This document shows, in pieces, positions 1 through 12,526 of a stretch of DNA of 64,000 bases. A program made the position numbers and the translations under genes. Every line of letters begins with the position of its first letter. Within the stretch, counting starts at the first letter, position 1. Below the pieces are notes generated by a model, which saw only the letters and a program-made list of their open reading frames with translations, made no database searches and had not been told where the DNA came from. The DNA is from Muricea muricata (taxonomy: Eukaryota; Cnidaria; Anthozoa; Malacalcyonacea; Plexauridae). Where the stretch lies: NCBI GenBank assembly GCA_963855995.1, contig OY979716.1, positions 23,364,283 to 23,428,282 of the forward strand, read 5' to 3'.

Positions 1-864
1 GCGTCGCAAATGTGGTGTCTTATCAGGTACTTGCCCTTGATGATTTGCGATGTGGTTCCAGAGGGAAATGAACACTTGGAACTTCTCCTCCTTCTTCTCG
101 AATGCATGGACTTTATATTCAGTCCAGAAATTACTGTTGGCGAAACTGTCTTTTTGAAACAAATTATCAAAGACCATCATGATTACTTTCTTACTATGTA
201 TCCAGATCGAAATTTGAAACCTAAACACCATTTCATGACCCATTACCCCCAGCAAATACGTCAGCTTGGTCCACTTACCAACTACTGGACCATGCGCTTT
301 GAAGCGAAACACAGATTTTTTAAACGTCTCGGCCACATTGTGTGCAACTACCGGAATATTCTGAAAACCTTAGCTGAACGTCAGCAGATGTTTCTATGCT
401 ACCATTTAATGTGCGGAAAAGATCTTGCAGAAAGGGATGTTGAGATTGGACCAGGATCACCAACACTTGTAATGTCCTTGGAAAGACCAGAGTGCTTAAC
501 CACATTACTCGGTGTTCACCTTTTTAGTGACATTTATGTAGCGAATTGGTGTGTTGTAAATGGCATAAAATATTGCAAAAATCTTCTCGTTCACACTGGT
601 AAATCTGACGATTCTCTTCCCATATTTAAAAGGATCGTATATGTTATTTGTGAGGGAACCGATGTCCAGCTGGTAACAGAGCTCTGGGAAACTGTGGAAT
701 ATGATCGACATACTCATACATACGTTGTTCAACCAACCCAAGAAACAGCATGGTCAGTTGTTCGAATGCAAGACTTGTGTGATCACCAAACCTACCATCC
801 ATCGAAATCCTACAAAGAAGATGATTCCCACCATTACGTTACCTTGCGTCACAGAATAATCTAA
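1..864 (+). CDS. Transposase-like protein, C-terminal part (possibly EnSpm/CACTA-like)
   Basis: The frame is open from base 1 and the first Met is at 10, so the true start probably lies upstream of the window. It encodes about 287 residues ending at a TAA at 862-864. A leucine-rich helix (residues about 22-33 from Met10) precedes the motif LKPKHHFMTHYPQQ, then GPL, and then MRFEAKHRFFKRL. This block resembles the C-terminal part of proteins found in many copies in cnidarian and fish genomes, often labelled transposase-related (tnp2/EnSpm type); that is family recollection, not a search result. No introns or frameshifts are seen in this piece. The SAMD3-like gene begins about 1.1 kb downstream on the same strand and could belong to the same mobile unit, but this is only an inference. 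It could also be a domesticated cellular gene. Confidence 0.5.
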   Translation, partial: ASQMWCLIRYLPLMICDVVPEGNEHLELLLLLLECMDFIFSPEITVGETVFLKQIIKDHHDYFLTMYPDRNLKPKHHFMTHYPQQIRQLGPLTNYWTMRFEAKHRFFKRLGHIVCNYRNILKTLAERQQMFLCYHLMCGKDLAERDVEIGPGSPTLVMSLERPECLTTLLGVHLFSDIYVANWCVVNGIKYCKNLLVHTGKSDDSLPIFKRIVYVICEGTDVQLVTELWETVEYDRHTHTYVVQPTQETAWSVVRMQDLCDHQTYHPSKSYKEDDSHHYVTLRHRII

Positions 865-985
865 TGATGTATGTACATGTGGTAAAAAGTTTGTTCAATG
901 GAGGTTACGTTTATAGGTTGCGCGTTGCAACAATAATCAATTTTGATTTAAAAAAATACAATACCCCAGCCTCAGAACTGTCTAT

Positions 986-1241
986 GTACTGTCTGAAAAA
1001 AGTAGACTCTTCGAAGTAACCGAAATTCAAATTAGTCGCAATTTTTGGTATTAATTTGACAGCTCTGACTGCTTCCAATCAATGATCCGCAAAAACACAA
1101 GGTGCTGTATTCACTGGAGTTACAAGACCCTGTGTTTTTGTGGATCATTAATTCGAAGCAGTCAGGGCTGTCAAATTAGTGCAATAGTTTGTGGCTGATT
1201 TGAATTTCAAATGGTCTACTTTTTATGGATAGGCCCTGTAC
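986..1241. repeat. Foldback element with TACAGGG-like ends
   Basis: The two halves (about 986-1095 and 1125-1241) are imperfect reverse complements. Shared pieces include AAAAAGTAGAC at the outer ends, TAATTTGACAGC, CTGACTGCTTC and ATGATCC near the loop. There is no coding content. The outer end resembles that of the next element at 1255. Confidence 0.75.
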
Positions 1242-1254
1242 AATACAGGATGCA

Positions 1255-1480
1255 TACAGGGTAATAGAAAAGTAGACCATTTGAGCTAGCCTCAATCTAC
1301 TGTATTAATACCTTGCGTTTTTCGTTCGAAGCATTCAGAGCTGCCAAATTAATAGAACAGATTGCAGCGAATTTTAATGGCGTCTACTTTAAAGGGTCTA
1401 CTTTCTATTGATACACCTGCTACTTAATGCATGGCTCATTTTAGTTTCAAAGAGTCTACTTTCTTTATACACCCTGTGTA
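1255..1480. repeat. Second element with TACAGGG/AGTAGAC inverted ends
   Basis: It starts TACAGGGTAATAGAAAAGTAG and ends with a diverged reverse complement (GTCTACTTTCTTTATACACC then CTGTGTA). An internal second GGTCTACTTTCTA near 1398 suggests a nested or partial copy. It is probably a non-autonomous DNA element of the same family as 986-1241. Confidence 0.6.
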
Positions 1481-1996
1481 TGACAAGTCGTCAGTGAAAA
1501 TCAATTGTAATAATGAATCGATATAAATTCGTTTATTAGGCATGCACTGTGACTGCGTTGATTGAGGCAGATGAGCAAGAAATTAGGAGCACACCTAAGA
1601 CGTCAACTTCTGGCAATGTAAGATTTAAAGGATGATGCTAATAAGCCTTAAGCCTGGGTGGGTTAAATTGTCACTGATGAACAACAACGTGTGAAGCATT
1701 AACGCTTTAACCTGCTATTATCAGCATTCTAATTACCTGTACTGGCTGTACATATTTTACTTGACAATGTACACTTAGTCTAAGATATTGTTTGGGGAGT
1801 CCCAAGTGAAATTAATTAATTGATTCGTCTGTTGCCTGTGTTTATCAGAAACGAATTATCAGACGAATTATCCAGACGAATTATCTGACTGGTGTAAAGA
1901 CTCTATTAATTCCAAGCATTTTCTAATTGAAAGGGTTAATTTTGGTGAGTTAGGTGAAAGTGTGTGTCTAAACTTTTTTGCTTAAAAAACATTTAG

Positions 1997-4900
1997 GCAT
2001 CCACTATTGATGAAATCTCGAGTGTCACACCAATAGAAAGTGCTCCAGTTGCCACTACAGCAAGCACATCCATCAAAACTAGCCAAAGTGTTGTAAGTTT
2101 CTGCATTCAGTTATAAGTTTATTGGTATCACATATATCCTCCTTATATTGTGTTGTTATATTGTGTTTTGCAACTTTTAAATGATATTGATTTAAAAATA
2201 TTAATCTTTGGGAACAAGTCATGAATTTTCATTATAAAGATAATGTGACTTTAAAATTATACACACTGCCAATTTTTTGCTTATGTGTGAGTCAATGGTT
2301 TGCCCAAGGAGGTATCAACCCACAGGATTTCACAGTTACATGTACATTAAAGAAATTTTACCAAAAATGTCAAATCCTGTGGGTTTGCCTCCCCCCCCCC
2401 TAAAGGGACATAGTTCATCAATTAACATATATTTTACACACCTAGACACACACCCTGGATGAGAACCCAACACCAACTTCATCGAAAAGATTCAAACCTG
2501 ACTTTGTAAGTTGAATGTTTGCATTCATTCGTTTTATATTTCACATAATTACCTAAAAAATATGTAAAATAAAACTATAATCATGACCGTTAACTAGCAT
2601 ATCAGATCAATACTCGAGGAATCTGTATTTGGAGAGCAAATCCTACATCAGTTGGACAGTCAAAAATTACCAAGAAAAGAAAGGATCAAGATGGTCCAAC
2701 TCCTTGTGGCAGCAATGATAGAAACGTTTGGAGACAGGTTGATTATTAATTACACTGCATAACATGCACAATAACGTCTAAGCACCAAAACCAAACTGTA
2801 TAGTATCACTTAGGCTTTAAATTAAGGGCTAAATTATAACATGTATAGCCATCCCCCCCCCCCAATTATCAAGTTTTCTATGCTACTGGTTCTATCCTAT
2901 AATTGATCGAGCTTCATTATTTCTTTTTTTACAGACCAAGTACAGAAATAAAAAAATGTTGTGCAAAATCAATAATAATAGAATTTCCATTTTTAAAAGA
3001 TGATGAGGGTGAAGGATATGTAAGTACATGTCTGATTGTATTAAATGCTAACCAATTTTAATGATGGATATTGAATATAGTGTTAAAGGTATATGACTAA
3101 TCCATACGAGAAACATGCATGACTATGCATAACAATTAAGTCTGTAACATATGAGAATTTTGATTAAATTAAGCTTAATTCAGTTCAAAACTAATTTGTT
3201 TAATTTTAACATTTTTAATTGACTATCTACAGTTACTGCTCAAAAGTTTGAATACAATTAGTGTGAAATGCAGTTTCATGTTTTGATAAAGTGATACCTA
3301 TAGCTTTTTTGGTTAGTGATTCTTTCATTGTTAAAAATTCTGACTTGAATCTTCTAACGTTTCTGCACACTTGCAATTAAAACAGCACTTTAAGAAGAAC
3401 ATGCATATAACCTAGAAATCAAGGAAATGGATTGGCATCGTTGACTGAGCAGATCAGCAGGTGTATTCAAACTTTTGAGCAGTAACTGTAACTGCCATGG
3501 AAATGGTGAAATTATACTAGGTGGCACAATTAGTCACTTTCTTTGATTAAATAATAGCAGCAAAACTCTAGCTAGAACAGTTTTTACAATGAACTAACAT
3601 TTCTTATTATATGCATGAAAGGCAGGAAATGCTGTTTTATTAGTTTTTCTGAGCTATATTTAATCAAAGCAGGCATTAATTTCTTCTGTGATATTATAAT
3701 ATAGGGTTTTAAAAATTAAATTTTACCTTTAATGGTAATTGATCACTTTCATAGTTTTCAATTACTAATCTTGACCTATAATATTTCAAAGGAAGCATGG
3801 TTTACTCCTGGCAAAGGACTCCACTCTGCTACTGGCTGGCTAGAGGAGAGGCTGCGGAATGTCAGAAAGAAGCTTAATCGGAATCTAGAAAAACAAAAAT
3901 TGTCGGCCAGTCAGTCATCAAAGCTGATCAAAATACCATCCTTGCCCAGTAAGTCCTCAGATCCTTCAATATTACCAGTATTTATAAAAAAAATTTTGCT
4001 GCTTGGCCTTTCTAAATATTGATTCACAATATATGTAATGTAACCATCCTTTTGCAGCATGCAACACATCCAATGAAGATTATGAGGGGATGACAGAGTG
4101 GCTCAAGCACAATGTGGAGCCTGAAAGTACCGTGAAGGAATTCATGAGGAAAACATCTATTAAACGTGCAGCATGGATTAGAGGCAACCCAAACTTAACT
4201 GTTGAGGGCATTCTGAAGGAACACCCTAGGTTGTTTGACACCCCTGGGATGGTAAGTCTGGGAAATGCAATGTTTTAATTTTTCATTTGGTGCCATGCTT
4301 TTTTCATGAGCATGTTATCACACATTTTATGTCCAATAATTACTTTCAAGGTAGCTTGTAATTTTAATCTGTATGATCTGATCCAGAAACAACTTTTAAA
4401 TATTGAATAACCATGTTTTTTTGTAATGCTTTCCAGATTGAAATGGATTTTGAAACCCTCTTTGACGTTCAGGACAATCTGTACCTCAAATGGACACCAT
4501 CATTTGCTGACCGGGTCATAGTTTATGCCAACCAACAAGCAAAGTGGCAAGAATATTTAAATGTTGATGCAAACAACATCAACTCTGGTAAGACACCACC
4601 TGGCATTTACATTGTAGAAGCCAAGTGAACGCAATTCTCTTTCCACATTAAAGTAATTAGAGGTTTTTATATATTCTGGGACTATTATACACTGACACAC
4701 TTACTCCATGTAGGGTGCATCTTCTTGATTTATAGCACTGCTGTAGGAACTGAGTTATAAACACTAGAAAAGAAATGGTAGATATAGCTGATGAATTTTC
4801 TCAACTGTTTCCAGCTTGTACATTATGATTTCCACACCCAAGATAAAAACACACGTACCCTTCAGACAGGCCTGCCACCCTATATATCTTGTTATATCTT

Positions 4901-5749
4901 TGTGCCTTCTTATTTGTGCTACCATCAATGCTTTTACTTCTTGAAGGAGGCATTTGCATAATTGCATTACAACAAGAATTAGGCTGAACTAGCCTTTTAA
5001 ACTCAAACTTCATTATAGTGTTTATTTTTGTTCAGATGAATGCAAAAAGAATGTTTCAATTTGTCTCCTTCCATGCATTTTGCCACCTGGAAGAAAAAAC
5101 AAAAAAAGGTGCAGCATTGATGATGCAATAAAATCATTTATTGATGTTCAGCCTGTAAGTAACATTATGATATCAGTTCTATTAAACATGAACAATTAAT
5201 ATAATTCTTAAAGGTTTGCATGGTGTGTTCAATTAATTCAAATAATTCTGAAAGCTTAGAATAAATAAGTAACTACATGGTAAAAACCACAAATTACTTG
5301 AATTAATAAGAACAATTAAATTGTTTTTAGTTGACAGTATTCATAATATTTGTATGACAATAATATAAAACAATTGCTGTTGCTTGTTCATGCATGCATG
5401 ACTTCATGAATTATTTTAGCTTTTCTATTTCATATTGTAGATTGGTACTAATATTCCAAAGTACCTGGAAATGACCATGAACGAGCCACACATTCTGGTC
5501 TTGGGTGATCGATGCAAGCCAAACCAAGTGTTTGTGATAATACATGGCAGAGCATTAGAAAAGCCCACTTTATTCAAAGCAATCGACACCTGTTTTAAAA
5601 TGTTTTACGTGTTGGATATGGAATACCCATGGCAGTGCAGCACCACGTGGGAAACACTACAAAAGGTGGTGTATCTGCTGGATGATAAGAAACCACCACA
5701 TAAAACTTCACCAGCAGTTATTGCTTTGCGAGCTGCTCTGAAACAATAG
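1997..5749 (+). CDS. SAMD3-like uncharacterised protein, nine-exon model
   Basis: Nine exons with GT-AG boundaries and matching phases: 1997-2092, 2446-2505, 2598-2737, 2935-3019, 3792-3948, 4058-4251, 4437-4587, 5036-5154 and 5441-5749 (stop TAG). Together they give about 437 residues. A further 5' exon ending at 1617 (phase 0, donor GTAAG) is possible; the start codon is not established. Landmarks in order: an LVAAMIETFGDR helix, a basic linker after TPGKGLHSATGWLEERLRN, the WIRGNP...LFDTPGM block, a FADRVIVYANQQAKW block, a proline-rich LPCILPP segment, and a C-terminal domain with HILVLGD and YVLDMEYPW. This order matches proteins annotated as sterile alpha motif domain-containing protein 3-like in fish and invertebrates. 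No SAM domain is visible here, so it is 5' incomplete or lacks one. The function of the family is unknown to me. An MITE lies in the intron at 3230-3488. Confidence 0.6.
3230..3488. repeat. Tc1/mariner-type MITE in an intron
   Basis: The ends are CAGTTACTGCTCAAAAGTTT and its reverse complement, continuing for about 26 bp, each flanked by TA (3228-3229 and 3489-3490). It is 259 bp with no ORF. TA target duplication and the CAGT...CAAAAGTTTGAA terminus fit Tc1/mariner elements. It sits inside the intron between 3019 and 3792 of the SAMD3-like gene. Confidence 0.8.
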
Positions 5750-6469
5750 CTTACGTATAACAGAAACTAAAAAAAAACATAAACGTTGATGTGTACATAC
5801 CTTTCCAAATTGGCTAATATTATACCTATATTTCATATAGCATCACACCATTCAAATTCTTAAAATTTAATTTCCTTTCTGGCGAAAACAAGTTTTAGTA
5901 AACACAATATATCTTAACGTATAGATCTCGTCACCTAAATCAAAACCACTGTACAAGGGTGTTTTTGATTGGCTGAATAGGTTAAATATTCGATTATTTA
6001 ATTAGGCATGAAAAGATTATGAATGTTGAAGTAAGAAACGTGCTTTCCTGAAATTACGATGAAACTCGATGAAAGGAATTAAAATTTTGTGTTATAGTGC
6101 CTGCATTTAAGTGCTAAGCACAAGCTGTTGATTTACAAAAGCAGTAAGCTTGTTTATGCATATTTTACGATTGTATTCATGACTATATGTAATAATGTAT
6201 TAAGTAAATATACGCTATTAAACAGCGTTCTAGGCTCATGGGTCTACTATTGCAAATTACTATGCAGATTACACAAAACAGTTGAAAGCTACTGTATATA
6301 GCTATTTTAAGTCAATTTTCTTCAAGTTTGTCCTTTTATATGTTAGAAAATTGATAAAGTTTTGTAACACTTTTGAACCAGTAAAAGAATTTTTGCAATG
6401 CACTCAAGTGTTCTTTTTAAGTATACTTTTAAGTATAATTTTGTGTTATTTATTCAGTTGATACAATTT
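5750..6469. other. Intergenic, no gene seen
   Basis: AT-rich sequence 3' of the SAMD3-like gene. I see no ORF of interest, and no clear polyadenylation cluster beyond scattered A/T-rich hexamers. Confidence 0.5.
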
Positions 6470-6740
6470 GGTTTAGATTAACCAGGATTCCCGGGTTAAA
6501 TTCACCATGCTGTGTCAAGTGAATAATTAACCAGGAACTTGGTTATATTGACCAGGAAAGTTGTTAGATCAGTAACCATTATTCCGGGTTAAAATTAACC
6601 AGGAAGTTGGGTTGATAAATTTAACCAGGACTCCCGGGTTAAATTAACCCAAATGTGTTAGGTAGACTTTTGACCAGGCTCCGGGTTAGAAATTAACCCC
6701 ATTGGGGTTAAAAATAACCCAAGTGTTTTTAGAGTGTACG
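6470..6740. repeat. Repeat rich in GGGTTAA / TTAACC units
   Basis: At least ten direct or inverted occurrences of GGGTTAA or TTAACC with interspersed ACCAGG, ending in AACCCAAGTGTTTTTAGAGT. It looks like one end or an internal array of a non-autonomous element. No target duplication was identified. Confidence 0.6.
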
Positions 6741-8045
6741 AGAGCACAAAGGTTGTCCAGTAGTAAGAAGACGATATTGTTCGTTTTAAAACTAGTCCGA
6801 TTGCATTGAAAAGTAGGACTTTTTTCCCTCGATCCCTCTTAGTAGATGACGGAACATTCGAAGTTATCGAATCACCCTCCTCATGAGGTTGCGTATATGA
6901 AGTAAAAAATTTTCGCGTTTGAATATTTGGTCCCTACCCCCCCCCCCCCATCACAATATGTAGGAGGATCACACGCATTTACCGTACAATATTTTTTATT
7001 TTAATTTGGAATTTCATCTACTATATATCTGGTGGTGTTCTAAGATAATTGCTACATATTTACGTGAACAACGCACTATGACAAACATAAATTAACGCAC
7101 TTTAAACTCATACATTAAACTCGTACTCAACTAAAATATTCATACAAGAGCAAACTTTTTATCACGTTCATGCAAACAGCATGCATACATATTTTTTTAC
7201 CTATTGTTGCATAAAATTTCTAAGCAACAAAATGCTGATTTTATGTGGTGAACAACAGGACGTCTCAGATCCATCTCTGAACGACTAATTTTTCCTGATT
7301 CTGAACTTCTACCCACAAGGCAGTAACCTCTTGCCACAGAATGATGAAGTACAGAAGGGCAACTTGGTTGTACAACATGTGTTAATTTTTGGGCGCACGT
7401 GTAAAGTCTGCAATCTTCCTAACCAGTCGATTGTGGTCAGTCGTATATAAAACAATATTGCGGAATGCGATGCGGGGAAAAGAAAACTTCCATTTCTAGA
7501 ACTGATGTTGTTTGGGGTTTTTTTGAACTTTAAAGATAACAACAACAAGATGCGTGTAAAAATTATAGATAGTTAATGTGCAATTCCCCTCAATTATAAT
7601 TTGAACCCGTATACTCCGATCACAGGGTGTTGTTGCAGTAGAACAAATTTATACCTACACACCAAATTTATACATGTTTTTGATCCATGAATTACCTGCT
7701 TGTTGTAATATTTTGCGCGTAAGAAACGTTAACGTTAGAAATACCGCGATAATGATATAGCCTTAAAAGTATGTTTCATAAAATTTTATCTCTGGTCGGC
7801 ATTCTGTAAACTTTTCACATCATAACATTCTGTCTGAGCGCTATGCGGATTTGTTAACCCTATATAGTTTCTTGTTTTTAAAGTTTATAAATTAAAAGAC
7901 AATTGTGTGTGATATTTATTGAAAATACATAGTCGTGAACTCAACAAGGGTTTTTGTGGAGAAATGAATACAATTTAACGATTATTTGTGCTGTTTTCAA
8001 TACCTCTACAGTTCGATAAAATGTAGGGTGCAACCCTGTAAATCC
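6741..8045. other. Intergenic, no gene seen
   Basis: Contains a poly-C tract near 6940-6949. The open frame at 7309-7548 (minus) has no recognisable domain and low-complexity ends. Nothing else is supported. Confidence 0.5.
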
Positions 8046-8460
8046 CACACAGCAAAATTTGAATTCTTATTTTAAGAAAAAAATACTTGTTTCAAGCCAA
8101 AAATTGCTTGAAACAAGTAAGATTGTTCTTGTCAGTATACTGAGAATATTTTTCAAGGCCAGAATTCTAGGCAAGAATTAAATTCTGACCAAGAATAATT
8201 GTGCTTGAAACAAGTAAAAAAATTCTTTCTTAGGAAGAATAATTATGCTTAAAATAAGTAAAAAATTTCTTGAAATAAGTAAAAAAATTCTTAAAATAAG
8301 CAAAAAGATTCTTGTCAGTATAGTAAGAATATTACTCTAGGTAAGAGTTTTAGTAAGAATATTATTCTAAATTAGAACTTTATAGTGAGGGTATTATTCT
8401 AGATTAGAATTTTAACTAGAATTAATTTACTTAAAACAAGAAAACCAATATACTAAGCAC
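8046..8460. repeat. AAGAAT/TTCTT-rich repeat, copy 1
   Basis: Begins CACAGCAAAATTTGAATTCT and continues with dozens of AAGAAT, CAAGTAAAA and TTCTTG units. A related copy in opposite orientation ends at 28222 with AATTTTGCTGTG, so the CACAGCAAAATT terminus is shared. Confidence 0.65.
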
Positions 8461-9277
8461 AAAGCACACAAATTTTGTGATAGCAAAATGAGCAATTTAA
8501 TAACCACTGAAATTTGTACCATATGAACCAAAACTGGAGTACCCTGTCGTGGCTAGAGGTAAATTAAAGGTAACAACACTGTAAATAAAGGCATAAAATA
8601 TCAACTCATCACAAACTTAACCTTCATATAAAGTGTACACTTCAACCTTAATTAACCCAAATTCTATTAATAATCACAGTATCTGGATAACCTTGTCTCT
8701 AATGCTCATTTTACATTGTCATATAAGGCACATAAGGTTAATCAATGCAAAATTCCTGAATTTGATAAAACTGGTCATCACCAAAGTGATGAAGTTTATT
8801 ATTGCATGTTCTTTCATTGAAGAATGTAACTGTTCTTACTGGACTGTGTGGTTTGCTCATATTCAGATCCTCATATGCAAATAATGAATCCATGTGTCAG
8901 TGAGTGACTATTCCATCCAGAGTTTCTTGAATCATGTAATTCTAAAGATATTTTACAAAAACAATCATATTGATAGGATCAAATGATCTCAATTCCAAAA
9001 TACCATTATAATGAAATGTAGTAGGTTTGATGAAATCTTTGATACAACTCTGAGATGATAAAGTATATATATCATTGGTATGGGTCAGTATACTATAGCA
9101 CAATGTCATTATTATATTGCCATAAGCAATTATATTAGTGTTTTGCAACAAAAAGTGGCCTCATAGCCTACACAGGGAGCTCAGATCACTTGCCTTTCAC
9201 CTCTAAGATTGTAGTTTTGATTCTCAGTAGGGACATTCTCAATGTCACTCAAACCCTGCCCTCATGTGAAAAGGGTA

Positions 9278-9343
9278 CCACTGGATGAAAAATCAAATTT
9301 AGAAAAAGTTTGCCTCGTGCAAATCTGATTTTTCATCCAGTGG
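9278..9343. repeat. Short hairpin
   Basis: CCACTGGATGAAAAATCA at the left pairs with its near reverse complement at the right, with about 12 bases of loop. Not a terminator in this context; likely a foldback remnant. Confidence 0.7.
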
Positions 9344-9680
9344 ATAAATCAATGCTTTTCTGAAAGTGTGGGTTTCCTGTGGGTGCTACGGTTTCCACCC
9401 ACAGGCAAGTTTGACCGGGTAGGTTAGGTAATAAGCCCACAGTAATTAGCATATGCTGTTGTGGTGACCCTGCCTTAATTGTGGCAAAGCTAAATGAAAA
9501 AAATAAATGTACATTGCACAGTAAAAGTAGCTAGAACACAGTCACAACAATAATAGACAGTTATGGAACTGCTGCTATGTCAGGTATTTGGAATTACAGT
9601 GCTATGTTGGCTAAGGAATACATGGCATGCATGACAGCAGTTACAGGTCTTTGGCTTAATCTTATCAACTCTGTGGCCCT

Positions 9681-9923
9681 AGGTAGCCCAATAATTGATG
9701 GTATATTTTTGGTTCACAAAATGTGTATTTATTCTTCTGTAATGATTATTACAACTGTATTGATTACGCACGGTCCAGTTCAATGATGTAAACATAATGC
9801 ATTACAAGCTGACTGTGCCATTGAACTGCACTGCGTGTAATCAATACAGTTGTAATAATCATTACAGAAGAATAAATACACATTTTCTGAACCAAAAATA
9901 TACCATCAGTTACTGGGTTACCT
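9681..9923. repeat. Long foldback element
   Basis: Arms of about 90-100 bp (9681-9780 and 9825-9923) are near-perfect reverse complements, with identical blocks such as GTATTTATTCTTCTGTAATG and its complement. The spacer is about 45 bp. No ORF crosses it credibly. Confidence 0.85.
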
Positions 9924-10632
9924 TGGTTGTAGCAACTGGCAAGCCATTTATTTAAATGTAAACCATATCTAGTAACATGTGGTTTACACTAAATTACCTC
10001 TGCCAAGCAGCCTGTGATTGTATATTGTAGTATTAATATTCTAGCTAATGGAAGCTTTTGATTGCCTGGTATTCTACAATTTCTTAATAAATACACCACT
10101 CACTACAAACAAAATATTGACTTACCCGTACTTTGACCTGTGACATCATCTGACTCGCTTCGACCAGACGCCGATCCACCATATAATATATCAAATTGGC
10201 CAATGTATACGATTTATCACATGGAAAGACCATTTTGCTTCAGACAAAAACAGTTTGTAAATACAAAAGAATACTAAGCAGTATAAATATAGCTTTGTGA
10301 TTTAAAATAGTGTGCTAAAATTTACATAACTTAACTTTCGCAGCTGATATTTTATGTTGTCAATGTTGATACAAAGGCAACTGCCAACCATGTAAATATA
10401 AAACGCTTTATTACCGTATAAATTCGTATAAAATTCAAATTATTAAAATTGTAGAACACTTACCTAACAAAATATCGTGTAAATCGGGGCGGATTGGTAC
10501 CATTTTTCCTTTCTTTTCACGAAATTTAGTCAATAATTTCATTCAAAACAGCGTCCTATTTTCAAAATTTAAAAATAACGCGCTTCGCACTGAGCGCGCA
10601 AAGTCTCATGGGCATTCCATAAATGGTAAAGC
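9924..10632. other. Intergenic, no gene seen
   Basis: AT-rich sequence before the PLE. No coding or repeat structure that I can support. Confidence 0.4.
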
Positions 10633-12178
10633 ATGGCAACTGATCTCAATTCAAACTTTCTTTACGAATGCTGTAACAGTCAGGCGAACCACAGCAATGA
10701 AGGTCTGTGGTGGGAAAACATTGATTCGGTCCTCACGTGGTTCAACAAAATACCAAACAAGCCATCATATTCATTCATAACATTCGACATTATTGATTTC
10801 TACCCATCAATTTCTGAATGAGATCTTCTCGTTGAAGCCCTAACGCTCGCTACAAAATTCGACGAAATAAAAGACGAAGAAAAAGCTATCATCATTCAAG
10901 CAAAGAATTCCTTACTCTTCGACGAGAACGTAGCGGGGTGTAAGAAAGGATCAAACTCGCTATTCGACGTGACAATGGGCAGCTTTGACGGCGCCGAAAC
11001 TTGCGAACTCGTAGGCTCCTATCTCTTATCGAAATTAACACCACTATTAGGAAACGCAGTCGGATTATACAGAGATGATGGTTTAGCAGCACTAAACAAA
11101 ACGCCAAGAGAAATAGAGAACATCAAGAAGCAGATTTGCACCACCTTTAGCGACCAAAATCTGAGACTAACAATCGAAGCGAACAAGAAACGCGTGGATT
11201 ATCTGGACGTCACGCTAGATCTAAAAACCGGAAGCTACAAGCCATTTAACAAGCCAAGGAATGAGATACAATATGTCAACCGCCACAGCAACCACCCTCC
11301 AGTAGTACTCCGAACTATACCTGATGCTATCAATAAACGCCTTTCCAACATCTCCTCCAATAAACAAGCACTTAATTCAGCAGTTCCACCATATCAGAAA
11401 GCCTTGAAAAACAGTGGCTACGACCACGAAATCACTTACAACCCCCCACCACCAAAATCTAACCGACAGAGAAGTAGAAATGTTATATGGTTTAACCCAC
11501 CTTTCAACGCAAATGTTTCCGTCAACATAGGACGCAGATATCAAGCCATCATTGTCAAGTGTTTCCCACAGAACCACCCCCTCCGAAAAATTTGCAACCG
11601 CAACACATTAAAATTGAGCTACAGCTGCATGCCGAATGTAGCAAGTATCATTTCGTCACACAACAAAGCCATACTCACGAAACATACCAACACGAAACCA
11701 ACTGTTTGTGATACCTACAACTCAGCCGTCGAAAAATGTCCTGCCCAACAAAGTACGTAACAGTACGTAAACAACAAAGTACGTAACGTATAAGTGCCGA
11801 ACAGAGGGAGTCGTATACCATGCGACAGTCAAAAGAGAGGACACTGGCGATGTCCAAATGTACGTTGGCATTACCGAAGGTAGCTTCAAGTCGCACTATA
11901 ATAATCATACAAGCACCTTTAGAAACCCCAAACGTAAGCACAGCACCGCACTGAGCATGGATATACTTGGAACTTAAAAGATACTAACGCGAACTTTTCA
12001 CTGAAGTGGAAATTATCAAACGCTGTAAGGCATACTCTAGCAGAACAAAAAGATGTAATCTATGTTTATATGAAAAGCTTTTTATTATCCGCCATCCCAA
12101 AATGGCTACATTGAACTCTAGAAACGAACTTATTTCATCGTGTAGGCACCGAAAGAAACATTTACTTAGCACGCATTG
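10633..12178 (+). pseudogene. Penelope-like element, reverse transcriptase + GIY-YIG, decayed
   Basis: Homologous along its length to the PLE copies at 31900-36720. It carries the RT region FITFDIIDFYPSISE, FDVTMGSFDGAETCELVGSYL, and the YRDDG catalytic box near 11069. The linker NRHSNHPP and the block LKLSYSCMPN precede a Cys-containing linker and a GIY-YIG-like endonuclease (VVYHATV...MYVGITEG near 11810-11885). An in-frame TGA at 10819-10821 interrupts the RT. A micro-duplication of CAACAAAGTACGTAA around 11745-11785 adds a stop, and a frameshift follows near 11950; the remaining C-terminus is readable to 12178 in another frame. It is 5' truncated at about 10633. PLE RTs copy their RNA into chromosomal ends or nicks made by the GIY-YIG domain. 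This copy cannot be active. Confidence 0.9.
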
Positions 12179-12260
12179 ACCTTTGTAATTTCTCGTATCA
12201 GATTACCCTCTTATATTGTATATAGTATCAAGTTTTCTAAGAATTACCATCAAACGCGAT

Positions 12261-12312
12261 TATCGCCTGAAGAGTGTGGCAAGCGTTGCTTGCCATACGA
12301 AATACAGTAATT
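12261..12312 (+). ncRNA. Hammerhead-ribozyme-like motif, 3' flank of the PLE
   Basis: CTGAAGA (12267-12273) fits the CUGANGA core. It is followed by an 11-bp stem II with a GTT loop (12274-12298) and then GAAA (12299-12302). Hammerheads are a known component of PLEs. Stems I and III pair poorly here, so cleavage is doubtful. It lies 90 bp after the PLE coding end. Confidence 0.6.
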
Positions 12313-12526
12313 ATAATTGAGCGTACTAAGTATTCCGGATTTTTGCATAGGTCTTTCTTACTTATTAAATATTCCGCATTTTTGCATTTGACAATTACCT
12401 ACTATTTAGCAGGTAACCTTGTATAATAATTAATGCCCATCCCCTTCTACACAAGGGCGCGCGTTATATTGCAGAGTTTTAGACAATGGCCGAAGCTTTA
12501 GCTTAACACATGCTTTAAATAACTTT

